The notes below the pieces were generated by a model, which was given only the letters and a program-made list of their open reading frames with translations, was not told where the DNA came from and did not search any database. This document shows, in pieces, positions 50,033 through 59,005 of a stretch of DNA of 64,000 nucleotides. The first letter of the stretch is position 1. The number at the start of each line of letters is the position of its first letter. The position numbers and the translations under genes are program-made. This DNA comes from Bin5 sp965116395 (GTDB lineage: Bacteria; Chloroflexota; Anaerolineae; Caldilineales; Caldilineaceae), in NCBI GenBank assembly GCA_965116395.1, contig OZ220684.1:1736001-1800000 (forward strand). The letters are read 5' to 3'.

Positions 50033-51250
50033 ATGGGCACTGCGAGCCGGACGCACATACAACGGGCAAATCCGCTGTTTGGACGCGCGTTCCTGCCAGT
50101 TGCGCTCAGTTTTGTGTTGACGGGATGCGCCCTTTTGCCGGCGGGCCGCAGCGCCGAGATTTCAGCCAATGAACCTACGCCGACTCCCATCCCGACCTCG
50201 GTGGTGCCGGTCAAGCCGACATATTCGGTAAAGGTGGGCGAGATTATGCGCGAGCGGACCTTCAGCGGTCGGGTGGCGCCGGTGGTGGAGGAGGCGTTAT
50301 TCTTCCGCTCAGGCGGCCGCATCCGTAACGTCTACGCCAAGCGCAACGACCTGGTCACGACCGGCCAGATCATTGCCGACCTGGAGATCGACGACCTGGA
50401 GCGGGAGTTGACCTCGACCCAGTTGACCCTGGAGCGGGCCCAGTCGCGGCTGTACCAGGCGGAGCGGAACCTCGAATTTCAGATCCGCAGAGCGCAGATC
50501 AGCCTGGACATTGCCATGCTGCATTTGAGGAATCTGCGAACCGGACAGCCGGATGATAACATCGCGATATCGATCCAGAGCAAGCAGGTCGAACTGGCCG
50601 AAATCGCGCTGGAGCAGCTTAGCGAAGGCGTCGATCCGCTGCTGGTGAATGACGTCGCGAGGGCGCATCTTCAGGTTGAGAAGTTGCAGAGCGCAATTGC
50701 CGACGCCACGATTACGGCCCCCTTTGACGGCAAGTTGCTCTCCGTCTCGCTGACGGCGGGCCGTCCTGTGAACGCCTTTGACTCGGTTGTCTCGATCGCT
50801 GATATTCATGACCTGGAGGTCAAGGCCGATCTGATCAGTGATCAGATGAATGAGTTGGCGGAAGAGATGCCGGTAGAGGTCTCTCTGGTCGGCCGGCCCG
50901 GGGAAATTCTGACCGGCATCGTGCGGCGGCTGCCCTACCCGTTCGGCAGCGGCGGCAGCGGCGAAGTGATCGACCCCGACAAGTCCACCCGCATCACGAT
51001 CGAGCAGGATGCGGAAGAGGTCGGCTTTGAGCTGGGCGACCTGGTCCAGGTGCGGGTCCAGCTGGAACAGAAGGACTCTGTCCTCTGGTTGCCGCCACAG
51101 GCGATCCGGGTTTTTGACGGACGGCGGTTTGTCGTCGTTCAGGACGGCGATATCCAGCGGCGGGTCGATGTGAAAGTGGGCATCCAGACTCCTGATCGTA
51201 TAGAGATTGAAGAGGGGCTGGAAGAGGGCCAGGTGGTAGTCGGACAATAG
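50033..51250 (+). CDS. HlyD/MacA-type efflux adaptor lipoprotein
   Basis: 405 residues from ATG 50033. Signal peptide II: PLFGRAFLPVALSFVLTGC with the lipobox Cys, then a Thr/Pro linker. The adaptor fold follows: a split lipoyl/barrel-sandwich domain (FRSGGRIRNVYAKRNDLVTTGQIIADLEI and ATITAPFDGKLLSVSLTAGRPVNAFD) flanking a helical hairpin with heptads (LERELTSTQLTLERAQSRLYQAERNLEFQI). Upstream in-frame starts (GTG 49865, ATG 49892) would place the signal peptide internally. First gene of an operon with an FtsX-type permease and two ATPases, as in MacAB or LolCDE-like systems. Confidence 0.88.
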   Translation: MGTASRTHIQRANPLFGRAFLPVALSFVLTGCALLPAGRSAEISANEPTPTPIPTSVVPVKPTYSVKVGEIMRERTFSGRVAPVVEEALFFRSGGRIRNVYAKRNDLVTTGQIIADLEIDDLERELTSTQLTLERAQSRLYQAERNLEFQIRRAQISLDIAMLHLRNLRTGQPDDNIAISIQSKQVELAEIALEQLSEGVDPLLVNDVARAHLQVEKLQSAIADATITAPFDGKLLSVSLTAGRPVNAFDSVVSIADIHDLEVKADLISDQMNELAEEMPVEVSLVGRPGEILTGIVRRLPYPFGSGGSGEVIDPDKSTRITIEQDAEEVGFELGDLVQVRVQLEQKDSVLWLPPQAIRVFDGRRFVVVQDGDIQRRVDVKVGIQTPDRIEIEEGLEEGQVVVGQ

Positions 51251-51320
51251 AAGCGGAGAGTTAAGCGTGGAGGGTGGAAGGCGGTCTACTATTGACTGCT
51301 AGCCATTATCCACTGCAGTT

Positions 51321-54224
51321 ATGAAATTTCTTTTGCGGACCTCGGCGATTATTGTTGTCGCCATAAAACGTATTTTCGCCCAGCAGTGGTTGGCTCTTGC
51401 CCTGGTCATGGGGCTGGTTTCCTCGATCGTGCTCGTGATGAGCATTCCTCTCTATGCGGATGCGGTTTACTACCGGCTGCTGCAGGAGGAGTTGACGGAA
51501 ACGGGCATCAGTGATACCTATTCGCGCCCCCCGTTCGCCTATATGTTCCGCTATTTGGGCTCTACATACGGCGCGCAGGAGTGGGAAGATATCGCGCCGC
51601 TGGACACCTATCTCAGCAAGCAGGTGGCGGGCGAACTAGGTATTCCCCATAAGAAGACGATCCGCTATTTCAAGACGGACAATTTCCGCCTCTTTCCAAC
51701 GGAACAGGTTGCGTATGCGGACACGACCGACCCGCTGGAGTGGGTGAATCTGGGCTTTATTTCCGGTTTCGAAGAAGCGATCAATATCATCGAAGGCACC
51801 TTCCCTGCGGTTTCGTCGTCCGATTCGGAGGAGGCGATCGAGGTACTCGTGAACCGGGAGTTGGCGGACGAGATCGGGTTGCAGGTGGGCGAAGAGTATA
51901 TGCTGTTCCGCCGCATCCGCGCCGAAAATGGCGACAGCCAGCGTTACCAGACGCCGGTGCGGATTTCGGGTGTATGGGAGCCTATGGACCTGGACAGCGA
52001 TGTCTGGTTCTACAACCCTTCAACGCTGGAAACGCTTTTTGTCATCCCAGAGCAGAGCTATCACAATCGAGTCGCGCCGATCTACCCGCAGGACGTGAAC
52101 CTGGGCTTGTGGTACCTGGTGATGGACGGCTCCGATGTCACGTCGAGCGATGTAGGCCGTCTGCTGGTGCGCGGGCGCAGGGCGGAGCAGAAGATTACGT
52201 CGCTGATGGCCAACAGCCAGTTGAGCATTTCCCCTCTGGATGCGCTGCGGCGATATCAGCGTGCCAGCGGTCTGCTGACGACCCTTCTTTATGCATTCAG
52301 CGTGCCGATTATCGGTCTGTTGCTGGCATTTATCGGCCTGGTGGTGGGTCTGGCGGTGGCCCGGCAACGCAACGAGGTTGCGATTCTGCGCAGTCGCGGC
52401 GCGACTGTGGGGCAGGTGGCGGGCATTTCCGGGCTGGAGGCCATCTGTCTGGGCATCCTTGCGCTGGCGGTCAGCCTGCCGCTCAGCTTCTCGGTAGCCG
52501 AGCTGATCGGCTCGACGCGCAGCTTCCTTGATTTTACGATTAAATCGGATCTGCGGTTGGTTCTGACACAGTCCACGCTCCAGTTCGGTATCGGCGCGGT
52601 ATTGATTGCTTTTCTGGCACAGACGTTGCCCTCTTTCAGTGCGGCGCGTCATACAATTGTGACCTATAAGATGGAAATGGCGCGCACTTTGCGCCCGCCC
52701 TGGTGGCAGCGCGCCTATTTGGACTTATTGTTGCTGATTCCGTCCGCATACGGCATTTATCTGCTGCGCGAACAGGGCAGCATAAGCATGCCTGGGGCGG
52801 TCACGGATGACACGATTTTTCAGAATCCGCTGCTGTTTCTGGTACCGGCGCTGGCGATTTTCGCGCTGACGCTTGTGACGTTGCGGGTGTTGCCGTTCTT
52901 TATGAACATAATCGCCTGGTTTGCATCCAAGGGCGGCGGGGTGGGTGTGCTGCTGGCCAGCCGCCATCTGGCGCGTAACCGGGGGATGTATACGGCGCCG
53001 ATGGTATTGTTGGTGCTGACGCTGAGCCTGTCGGCATTCACCACATCGCTGGCACAGACGTTGGACGGGCACCTGTTCGACCGCGCCTACTACAGGGTGG
53101 GGGCCGATGGGCGGCTGGCGGAGCTGGGCGACACGCCGATTTCGAACGATTCGGGGGCTTTCCCCGGCAGCGGCGGCGAGTCCTCCACATCGGGCGGTGG
53201 GACCGAGACGGCTTCCTGGACATTTGTGCCGGTTTCGGAGCATATGCGGGTACCCAACATAAAGGCCGCCACGCGTTTCGCGCGCTTTGAGGCGCGGGTG
53301 CATCTGGATGGACGCTGGCGGGATGCCCATGTTTTCGGCATTGACCGGCTCGACTTCCCCAAGGCGGCCTACTGGCGGCGGGATTTTGCAGCGGCGTCGC
53401 TGGGCTCGCTGATGAACTCGCTGGCCCTGGCCCCGGAGGGAGTACTGCTGCATCGGGATTTCATGCTCGATCACAATATGATCGTCGGTGATACGATTCT
53501 GGTGGGCGCGGCGCGCTACGGATTGCGGGCAGAGATGCAGATGCAGATCGTAGGTGATTTCCGCTACTTCCCGACCTGGTACCCGGAGGCAGACGGGCCG
53601 CTGGTTGTCGGCAACCTTGACCATCTGTTTGAGCGGATGGGTGGACAGTTCCCTTACGATGTGCTGGTGCGCACCGACCCGGGCACCGACTACGATGGCC
53701 TTGCACGCGAGTTGCGGCAGTACGACATCAACGTGATCAACCACTATTCGGCGCGGCAGCGGATTGCGGATGAACAGAAAGAGCCGCAGCGACAGGGGCT
53801 GTTCGGCGTTCTTTCGGTCGGCTTTCTGGCGGCGGCACTGTTGACCGTGCTGGGATTCCTGCTGTACACGCTGTTCTCATTCCGGCGCCGCTTTATTGAA
53901 CTGGGGACGCTGCGTTCGATCGGCCTGTCCTCGGGGCAGATGACGATGTTCCTGGCGTGGGAGTTGGCCTTTCTGATCCTGGTAGGGATTGGAGCGGGAA
54001 CACTGTTGGGCACATCGGTGAGCAACCAGTTCATCCCCTACTTGCAGGTGGGGAACACGGCCGCGGACCTGACGCCTCCGTATCTGGTGGGGATCGCGTG
54101 GCCGGCGATCACGCGTGTGTATGCGCTGTTCGGCGTTCTGTTTGTCGCCGCGCTGGGTGTTCTGATCACACTGCTGTTGCGGATGAAGATATTCCAGGCG
54201 ATCAAATTGGGCGAAACGGTTTGA
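51321..54224 (+). CDS. FtsX/MacB-type ABC transporter permease, double FtsX domain
   Basis: 967 residues. Mechanotransmission-type permease. TM1 near residues 20-45 (LALALVMGLVSSIVLVMSI) is followed by a large extracytoplasmic domain to about 320. The first FtsX domain (FSVPIIGLLLAFIGLVVGLAVARQRNEVAILRSRGAT) has three more TMs. Another TM group at about 475-610 is followed by a second extracytoplasmic domain, and a final FtsX domain (FRRRFIELGTLRSIGLSSGQMTMFLAWELAFLIL) ends near the C-terminus. Works with the two ATPases downstream and the HlyD-type adaptor upstream. Exported substrate unknown; lipids, peptides or antibiotics are typical of the class. Confidence 0.92.
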   Translation: MKFLLRTSAIIVVAIKRIFAQQWLALALVMGLVSSIVLVMSIPLYADAVYYRLLQEELTETGISDTYSRPPFAYMFRYLGSTYGAQEWEDIAPLDTYLSKQVAGELGIPHKKTIRYFKTDNFRLFPTEQVAYADTTDPLEWVNLGFISGFEEAINIIEGTFPAVSSSDSEEAIEVLVNRELADEIGLQVGEEYMLFRRIRAENGDSQRYQTPVRISGVWEPMDLDSDVWFYNPSTLETLFVIPEQSYHNRVAPIYPQDVNLGLWYLVMDGSDVTSSDVGRLLVRGRRAEQKITSLMANSQLSISPLDALRRYQRASGLLTTLLYAFSVPIIGLLLAFIGLVVGLAVARQRNEVAILRSRGATVGQVAGISGLEAICLGILALAVSLPLSFSVAELIGSTRSFLDFTIKSDLRLVLTQSTLQFGIGAVLIAFLAQTLPSFSAARHTIVTYKMEMARTLRPPWWQRAYLDLLLLIPSAYGIYLLREQGSISMPGAVTDDTIFQNPLLFLVPALAIFALTLVTLRVLPFFMNIIAWFASKGGGVGVLLASRHLARNRGMYTAPMVLLVLTLSLSAFTTSLAQTLDGHLFDRAYYRVGADGRLAELGDTPISNDSGAFPGSGGESSTSGGGTETASWTFVPVSEHMRVPNIKAATRFARFEARVHLDGRWRDAHVFGIDRLDFPKAAYWRRDFAAASLGSLMNSLALAPEGVLLHRDFMLDHNMIVGDTILVGAARYGLRAEMQMQIVGDFRYFPTWYPEADGPLVVGNLDHLFERMGGQFPYDVLVRTDPGTDYDGLARELRQYDINVINHYSARQRIADEQKEPQRQGLFGVLSVGFLAAALLTVLGFLLYTLFSFRRRFIELGTLRSIGLSSGQMTMFLAWELAFLILVGIGAGTLLGTSVSNQFIPYLQVGNTAADLTPPYLVGIAWPAITRVYALFGVLFVAALGVLITLLLRMKIFQAIKLGETV

Positions 54225-54229
54225 ACTGC

Positions 54230-54263
54230 AGTTTTCAGTAGTCAGTTCTTAGTTTTTAGTAGC
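54230..54263 (+). repeat. YAGT heptad array (5 units)
   Basis: AGT at 54230, 54237, 54244, 54251 and 54258 (CAGTTTT, CAGTAGT, CAGTTCT, TAGTTTT, TAGTAGC). It begins 6 nt after the permease stop and fills the gap before the first ATPase gene. Confidence 0.7.
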
Positions 54264-54317
54264 TGCGTTCGACGCGAAAGAGTAGTATTCTTAGTCGTTG
54301 GAAACTAACGGATAATC

Positions 54318-55352
54318 ATGGCTGACCCATTTATTCACTGCGACGGTCTCGTCAAAATCTATCAGATTGCCGACCTGGAAGTCGTTGCTTTGCAGGGCTT
54401 GAATCTGTCGGTGCGACCTGGCGAACTGATGGCGATCGTTGGCGTCAGCGGCAGCGGCAAGTCCACGCTGATGAACATTTTAGGCGGGTTGGACAGGCCG
54501 ACGGCGGGGCAGGTGCGGGTTGGTGATTTCAATCTGCTGAAGATGTCGGAAGGGGCGATCAACCGCTACCGGCGGGAACAGGTTGGTTTTGTGTGGCAAC
54601 AGAGCGCGCGCAACCTGGTGCCCTATCTGAATGCGGTCGAGAATGTCGAGTTGCCGATGACGCTGGCGGGGTTCGCGGGCAGCGAAAAACGCAACCGGGC
54701 CGAGGATCTGTTGGAAAGGGTTGGGCTGGGCGAGCGCATGAAACACCACATGCGAGAGCTGTCCGGTGGTGAGCAGCAGCGCGTTGCCATCGCGGTTTCG
54801 CTGGCCAACAACCCAACGCTTTTGCTGGCGGACGAGCCGACCGGTGAAGTGGACACGGCTACGGCGCTGACGATCTATGCGACGTTGCGCACGCTCAACG
54901 AAGAGTTGGGCCTGACAACGATTATTGTGAGCCATGATCCGACCATCGCCCGCCACGTTGACCGCGTGGTCGCGATCCGCGATGGGATGCTCGCCAGCGA
55001 GACGCGGCGCCAGATGCGCACGGTTGAACGCTTCGATGAAGCGTCGCTCAACAGCGGCGGCGACGGCATCGTCGAGGAACAGGAAGAGCATTTCGAGGAG
55101 TTGGTGGTGCTGGACAGCGCCGGGCGCCTGCAGATCCCGAAAGATGTATTGCAGCAGTTCTCGATCCACGGTCGGGCGCTTCTCGACGTCACCGATGAGG
55201 GCATTCTGATCCGGCCGGTGGAGAACGAGAACGCCGAGGCGCCGGAGCTTGTCGCCCAGGAAGAAGCGGCGGCCAGACGTATCCAACAGTCCGGTGCTAT
55301 CGGCGGCTTCTTCAGTCGCTTCCGCCGCAAGAGCCGCAATGACAGTGAATAG
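54318..55352 (+). CDS. LolD/MacB-type ABC ATPase with C-terminal AbrB-like domain
   Basis: 344 residues. Residues 1-225 are the ATPase: Walker A GVSGSGKS, signature LSGGEQQR, Walker B LLLADEPTGEVD and VSHDPT. After a linker rich in Glu (EEQEEHFEE), residues about 263-300 read VVLDSAGRLQIPKDVLQQFS and IHGRALLDVTDEGILIRPV, which matches the AbrB/SpoVT swapped-hairpin domain. A basic tail ends the protein. Such a domain is normally a DNA-binding or dimerising module of antitoxins and transition regulators; on an ATPase it may drive dimerisation or link transport to regulation. It lies in an operon with a permease and a second ATPase. Confidence 0.9.
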   Translation: MADPFIHCDGLVKIYQIADLEVVALQGLNLSVRPGELMAIVGVSGSGKSTLMNILGGLDRPTAGQVRVGDFNLLKMSEGAINRYRREQVGFVWQQSARNLVPYLNAVENVELPMTLAGFAGSEKRNRAEDLLERVGLGERMKHHMRELSGGEQQRVAIAVSLANNPTLLLADEPTGEVDTATALTIYATLRTLNEELGLTTIIVSHDPTIARHVDRVVAIRDGMLASETRRQMRTVERFDEASLNSGGDGIVEEQEEHFEELVVLDSAGRLQIPKDVLQQFSIHGRALLDVTDEGILIRPVENENAEAPELVAQEEAAARRIQQSGAIGGFFSRFRRKSRNDSE

Positions 55353-55414
55353 CGGCCAGCACACTGCGCTGATCACCTGAATGCAGTCACTGATAATCGG
55401 AAACTGGAACGCAG

Positions 55415-56188
55415 ATGGAAAACAACGCATACCCCAACACGGCGATCGAAACCGAAGATGTCTGGCGCGTCTATAAGACGGGCAGCCTGGAAGTTGCCGC
55501 GCTGAAGGGCGTCAACCTGCAGATTGCGCAGGGAACCTTTGCCGCGCTGAAGGGACGCTCGGGCAGCGGCAAGACCACCCTTCTCAACTGCATTGGCGGC
55601 CTGGACTCGCCGACACAAGGAAAGATTCGCATCTTCGGCGAGGAGATTCATTCCTGGAACGAACGCCAACTCACGCGCTGGCGTCGCGAGCAGGTAGGCT
55701 TTATCTTTCAGTCTTTCGGCCTGCTGCCGAGCCTGTCCGCGTTTGAAAATGTAGAGTTGATCCTGCGCATGTCCGGCGTCAAGGGCCGCGAACGCCATGA
55801 AAAGACGATCAATTGCCTGGACCTGGTCGGCCTGACCCGCTGGATGGATCACCGTCCTTTTGAGTTGTCGGGTGGGCAGCAGCAACGCGTGGCCATTGCG
55901 CGGGCGCTGGCCAACGACCCGAAACTGATCCTGGCCGATGAACCGACGGGCGAGTTGGACAGCACGACGGCGCGGGAAATCCTCACCCTCTTCCAGACAA
56001 TCGTGCGTGAGCAGAACGTCACCTTCCTGATCGTGACCCACGATAGCCTTGTGGACGACTATGTGGACTATGTTCTGTATTTGAAGGACGGACTGGTCGA
56101 CATAGAGGGGCTGGAAAACGGTCATGCCTCGACTACTGCGGCCATCCCGGCGGCCGTTGACGCCGTCGACCCAGTGGCAAGCGGCTAG
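55415..56188 (+). CDS. LolD/MacB-type ABC ATPase
   Basis: 257 residues. Walker A GRSGSGKT, LSGGQQQR signature, LILADEPTGELD Walker B and VTHDS switch. It is the standard form, without the AbrB-like extension of its neighbour, and lies 62 nt downstream of it. Two different ATPases beside one double-FtsX permease suggest a heterodimeric motor. The C-terminus is short and Ala-rich. Confidence 0.94.
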   Translation: MENNAYPNTAIETEDVWRVYKTGSLEVAALKGVNLQIAQGTFAALKGRSGSGKTTLLNCIGGLDSPTQGKIRIFGEEIHSWNERQLTRWRREQVGFIFQSFGLLPSLSAFENVELILRMSGVKGRERHEKTINCLDLVGLTRWMDHRPFELSGGQQQRVAIARALANDPKLILADEPTGELDSTTAREILTLFQTIVREQNVTFLIVTHDSLVDDYVDYVLYLKDGLVDIEGLENGHASTTAAIPAAVDAVDPVASG

Positions 56189-56251
56189 CGCCGGCGCACC
56201 GACTCCGTTCCCCGCCCCCCTTTGTCAGCCGTCCCACTTCGAGAAGGCCCG

Positions 56252-57271
56252 ATGAAAACTGTCATATTGGAGAAACCCGGCAGCCTGCATCTGACGGAAA
56301 CCGCGCCGCCGACGGAACCGGGGCCGGGCGAAGCGCTTGTGCGCGTGCATCGGGTCGGCATATGCGGCACCGACCTGCACGCCTATCGCGGGCGGCAGCC
56401 CTTTTTCAGCTACCCCCGCATCCTCGGCCATGAGTTGGGCGTGGAAGTCGTGTCTGTTGACCCGCATACCGAGAGCAGCCTGCGGGCAGGCGATTATTGC
56501 GCGGTCGAGCCGTACCTGAACTGCGGCGCTTGCAGCGCGTGCCGCCGCGGGCGCATGAACTGCTGCTCGCTTCTGCAGGTGCTGGGCGTACATACGGATG
56601 GCGGAATGCGCGAGCTGATCACCGTCCCGATCGAGAAGCTACACCGTTCGGAAACGTTGCCGCTGGAGCATCTGGCCCTGGTCGAGACGCTGTGCATCGG
56701 CGCGCATGCGGTGGACCGGGCCGGCCTGGCGCCGGAACAGTCGACACTGGTGATCGGCGCGGGTCCGATCGGGTTGACGGCGGTGGCCTTTGCGCGCCTG
56801 GCCGGCGCCGACGTCGCAGTGATGGAAATTGACGAGAACCGGATGCGGTTTGTGCAGGAAAACTTGGGGGTGGAGCATCTCATCGACGGACGCGGGGATG
56901 CGGAAGCCCAGTTGCGGGCGGTGTTCGGCGGCGATTTACCCCTGACGGTCTTTGACGCCACCGGCAACGCGCGCTCGATGATGAACGCATTGGGCCTGAT
57001 CGAACAGGGTGGAAGCGTTGTCTTCATCAGCCTGGTGCAGGATGAGATCACCTTCCCCGACCCGGAGTTTCACCGCCGCGAGACGACGCTGATCAGCAGC
57101 CGCAACGCCACCAGCGCCGACTTTGCCCGCGTCGTCCAGACGCTGGAGACCGGGGCGATCGATCTGGCCCCCTGGCTTACGCACAGCGCGTCGCCGGAAA
57201 CATTGACCGGCGAATTCCCCAGCTGGCTGCAACCGGAAAACCAGGTTGTGAAGGCGATGCTGCATTTTTGA
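56252..57271 (+). CDS. Zinc-dependent alcohol/polyol dehydrogenase (MDR family)
   Basis: 339 residues. The catalytic zinc site includes VGICGTDLHAYRG and GHELGVEVV. The structural zinc loop is NCGACSACRRGRMNCC with four cysteines. The cofactor fold starts LVIGAGPIGLTAVAFA. The combination resembles sorbitol, threonine or L-galactonate-type dehydrogenases. ATG 56252 is chosen over an in-frame GTG at 56222. It is followed 123 nt later by a Gfo/Idh/MocA gene, so the pair may oxidise successive carbons of a sugar or polyol. Confidence 0.92.
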   Translation: MKTVILEKPGSLHLTETAPPTEPGPGEALVRVHRVGICGTDLHAYRGRQPFFSYPRILGHELGVEVVSVDPHTESSLRAGDYCAVEPYLNCGACSACRRGRMNCCSLLQVLGVHTDGGMRELITVPIEKLHRSETLPLEHLALVETLCIGAHAVDRAGLAPEQSTLVIGAGPIGLTAVAFARLAGADVAVMEIDENRMRFVQENLGVEHLIDGRGDAEAQLRAVFGGDLPLTVFDATGNARSMMNALGLIEQGGSVVFISLVQDEITFPDPEFHRRETTLISSRNATSADFARVVQTLETGAIDLAPWLTHSASPETLTGEFPSWLQPENQVVKAMLHF

Positions 57272-57394
57272 ACCGTTGTGGCGCGCTTTTGTCGCGGCGC
57301 CAACTTGATATTGCCGTGTCGCCGGCCTCTGGCCGCGATGCAGGTGTTCCCACTTTTGATACAGACCACAGGCTAATCAGCAAAGGACGAAAAC

Positions 57395-58513
57395 GTGTCG
57401 AACTCTTCCACTTCAAAAGGATCTAAGCTGCGCCACGCGGTGGTTGGCATGGGCGCCGGGATTTTCCGGTCGCATTCGATGGGGCTTGGCCTCGATGAGG
57501 TAGAGGTGGTGGGCGGCTCGGACGTGGCGCCGGAGCCGGGCCAGGAGCGGGCCGAGGAGTGGGGCTGCCCCTTCTATCCCGACCACCGGCAGATGCTGGC
57601 CGAAACCAAGCCGGATGTGACGGTGATCATCACGCCCCATCCTTTCCACGCGCCGATCGCAATCGACGCGCTCAACGCCGGCAGCCATGTGCTGGTGGAA
57701 AAGCCGATCGCCATCCAGGTCAAGGATGCGGACGCGATGATCGCGGCGGCGCGGGCCAACAACCGCGTGCTGGCGGTGAACTATCAGTACCGCCAACTGC
57801 CACACGTGCGGGCGATGAAGCGGTTGATCGACAGTGGACAGCTGGGCCGCATCCAGCGCGTGACGGGTGTCTTCCCGTGGATGCGCACCGCGGCCTACTA
57901 CCTGCGCGGCGGCTGGCGGGGCACGTGGAGAGGCGAGGGCGGCGGCGTGCTGATGAACCAGGCGCCGCATGACCTGGACCTGGTCTGCCATTTGGTCGGT
58001 TCTCCGAAACGGGTCTACGCCGCTACCGCCACCCGGCTGCACGCGATCCAGACCGAGGATACGGCCACGGCGCTGTTGGAGTGGCCGGAGGATGCGCAGG
58101 GCACCATTTACTTCAGCACGACCGAAAGCGGGCCCCGCTCGGTTGAGGTGTCCGGCACCGGCGGGAAAATCGTGCTGCACCAGGACCGCATCGAGTACGA
58201 ACGCTACGACACCGACCTGCGGCAGTTGATCACCGACAGCGCCGAGCCCTTTGTGCGCACGGAACCAGCTGATGCCGACGCCGGTGTCGAAGACGAGCCG
58301 GAGGAACACGGACATGCGAGGGTTTACAAGGACTTCCACCGCGCGATTCGTGAAGGCGGCGAACCGCGCTGCAACGGCGAGGAGGGGTTGAAGTCGCTGG
58401 AGCTGGCCAATGCGATGATCTACAGCGGCGCCACCGGTGAGGCTGTGGACCTGCCGCTGGACCGGGAGGCGTATAGCGAGTTGCTGGAGAGGTTGCAGGC
58501 GGAGGATGTGTAA
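57395..58513 (+). CDS. Gfo/Idh/MocA-family NAD(P)-dependent oxidoreductase
   Basis: 372 residues from GTG 57395, with AAAGGA eight nt upstream. Rossmann start LRHAVVGMGAGIFRSH, then VTVIITPHPFHAPIAIDALN, EKPIAIQVKDADAMI and the substrate domain GGGVLMNQAPHDLDLVCHLVG with its conserved His-Asp region. The third family member of the window and the only one on the plus strand. Substrate unknown; sits between an MDR dehydrogenase and a PhyH dioxygenase. Confidence 0.9.
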   Translation: MSNSSTSKGSKLRHAVVGMGAGIFRSHSMGLGLDEVEVVGGSDVAPEPGQERAEEWGCPFYPDHRQMLAETKPDVTVIITPHPFHAPIAIDALNAGSHVLVEKPIAIQVKDADAMIAAARANNRVLAVNYQYRQLPHVRAMKRLIDSGQLGRIQRVTGVFPWMRTAAYYLRGGWRGTWRGEGGGVLMNQAPHDLDLVCHLVGSPKRVYAATATRLHAIQTEDTATALLEWPEDAQGTIYFSTTESGPRSVEVSGTGGKIVLHQDRIEYERYDTDLRQLITDSAEPFVRTEPADADAGVEDEPEEHGHARVYKDFHRAIREGGEPRCNGEEGLKSLELANAMIYSGATGEAVDLPLDREAYSELLERLQAEDV

Positions 58514-58607
58514 GGGGGCGTTCTGGGCAACTTAACAGCGTACCGGACGTATGATATATTGCCAGCAGTGACGGTGGCCGTGTATGGTCCGACCTGGAGA
58601 CGCGGTG

Positions 58608-58892
58608 ATGAATCATGAGCCGGAAATGACTTTCAAGACGGCGCGGCGTCAGATGATGACTAGCTATGTGCCGCCGCTGCGCAGACGCGTCGATTCCGAA
58701 AGGCGGACGCCGCCTGGATGGTGGGGCGCGGTTGGCGATCTTGTCGGTTTCACGTTGTTAGAGTGGCTGGCGAGCCCTGTATTGGGACTTGCCGTTTGGG
58801 TCGCGGCATTCTGCCTTGAGGCCTTTTGGTTATTGTCCAAAGTTTGCAGGCGCGGGGCGAACGCCCGGGACAGAAAGACGCACAAGACATAG
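58608..58892 (+). CDS. Small single-TM protein of unknown function
   Basis: 94 residues from ATG 58608, with GGAGACGCG upstream. A basic N-terminus (TARRQMMTSYVPPLRRRVDSERR) precedes one hydrophobic segment (LLEWLASPVLGLAVWVAAFCLEAFWLL) and a basic tail (RRGANARDRKTHKT). No known family. It lies between the Gfo/Idh/MocA and PhyH genes in the same direction. Confidence 0.5.
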   Translation: MNHEPEMTFKTARRQMMTSYVPPLRRRVDSERRTPPGWWGAVGDLVGFTLLEWLASPVLGLAVWVAAFCLEAFWLLSKVCRRGANARDRKTHKT

Positions 58893-59005
58893 AAGTGATC
58901 GCTGACGAATGCGACGCAAGAGTAAAGGAAAGCCCCGGTAGAATAGACTGCCGGGGCTTGTTGTTCAGTGGCCGCACCGACAAGGATAAACAGGGGGGAC
59001 GAACG

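Noticed and set aside
52725..53744. Minus-strand open frame of ~339 codons
   Set aside because: Antisense to the FtsX-type permease; no TM pattern or family likeness.
57413..58339. Minus-strand open frame of ~308 codons
   Set aside because: Antisense to a Gfo/Idh/MocA gene with complete motifs.
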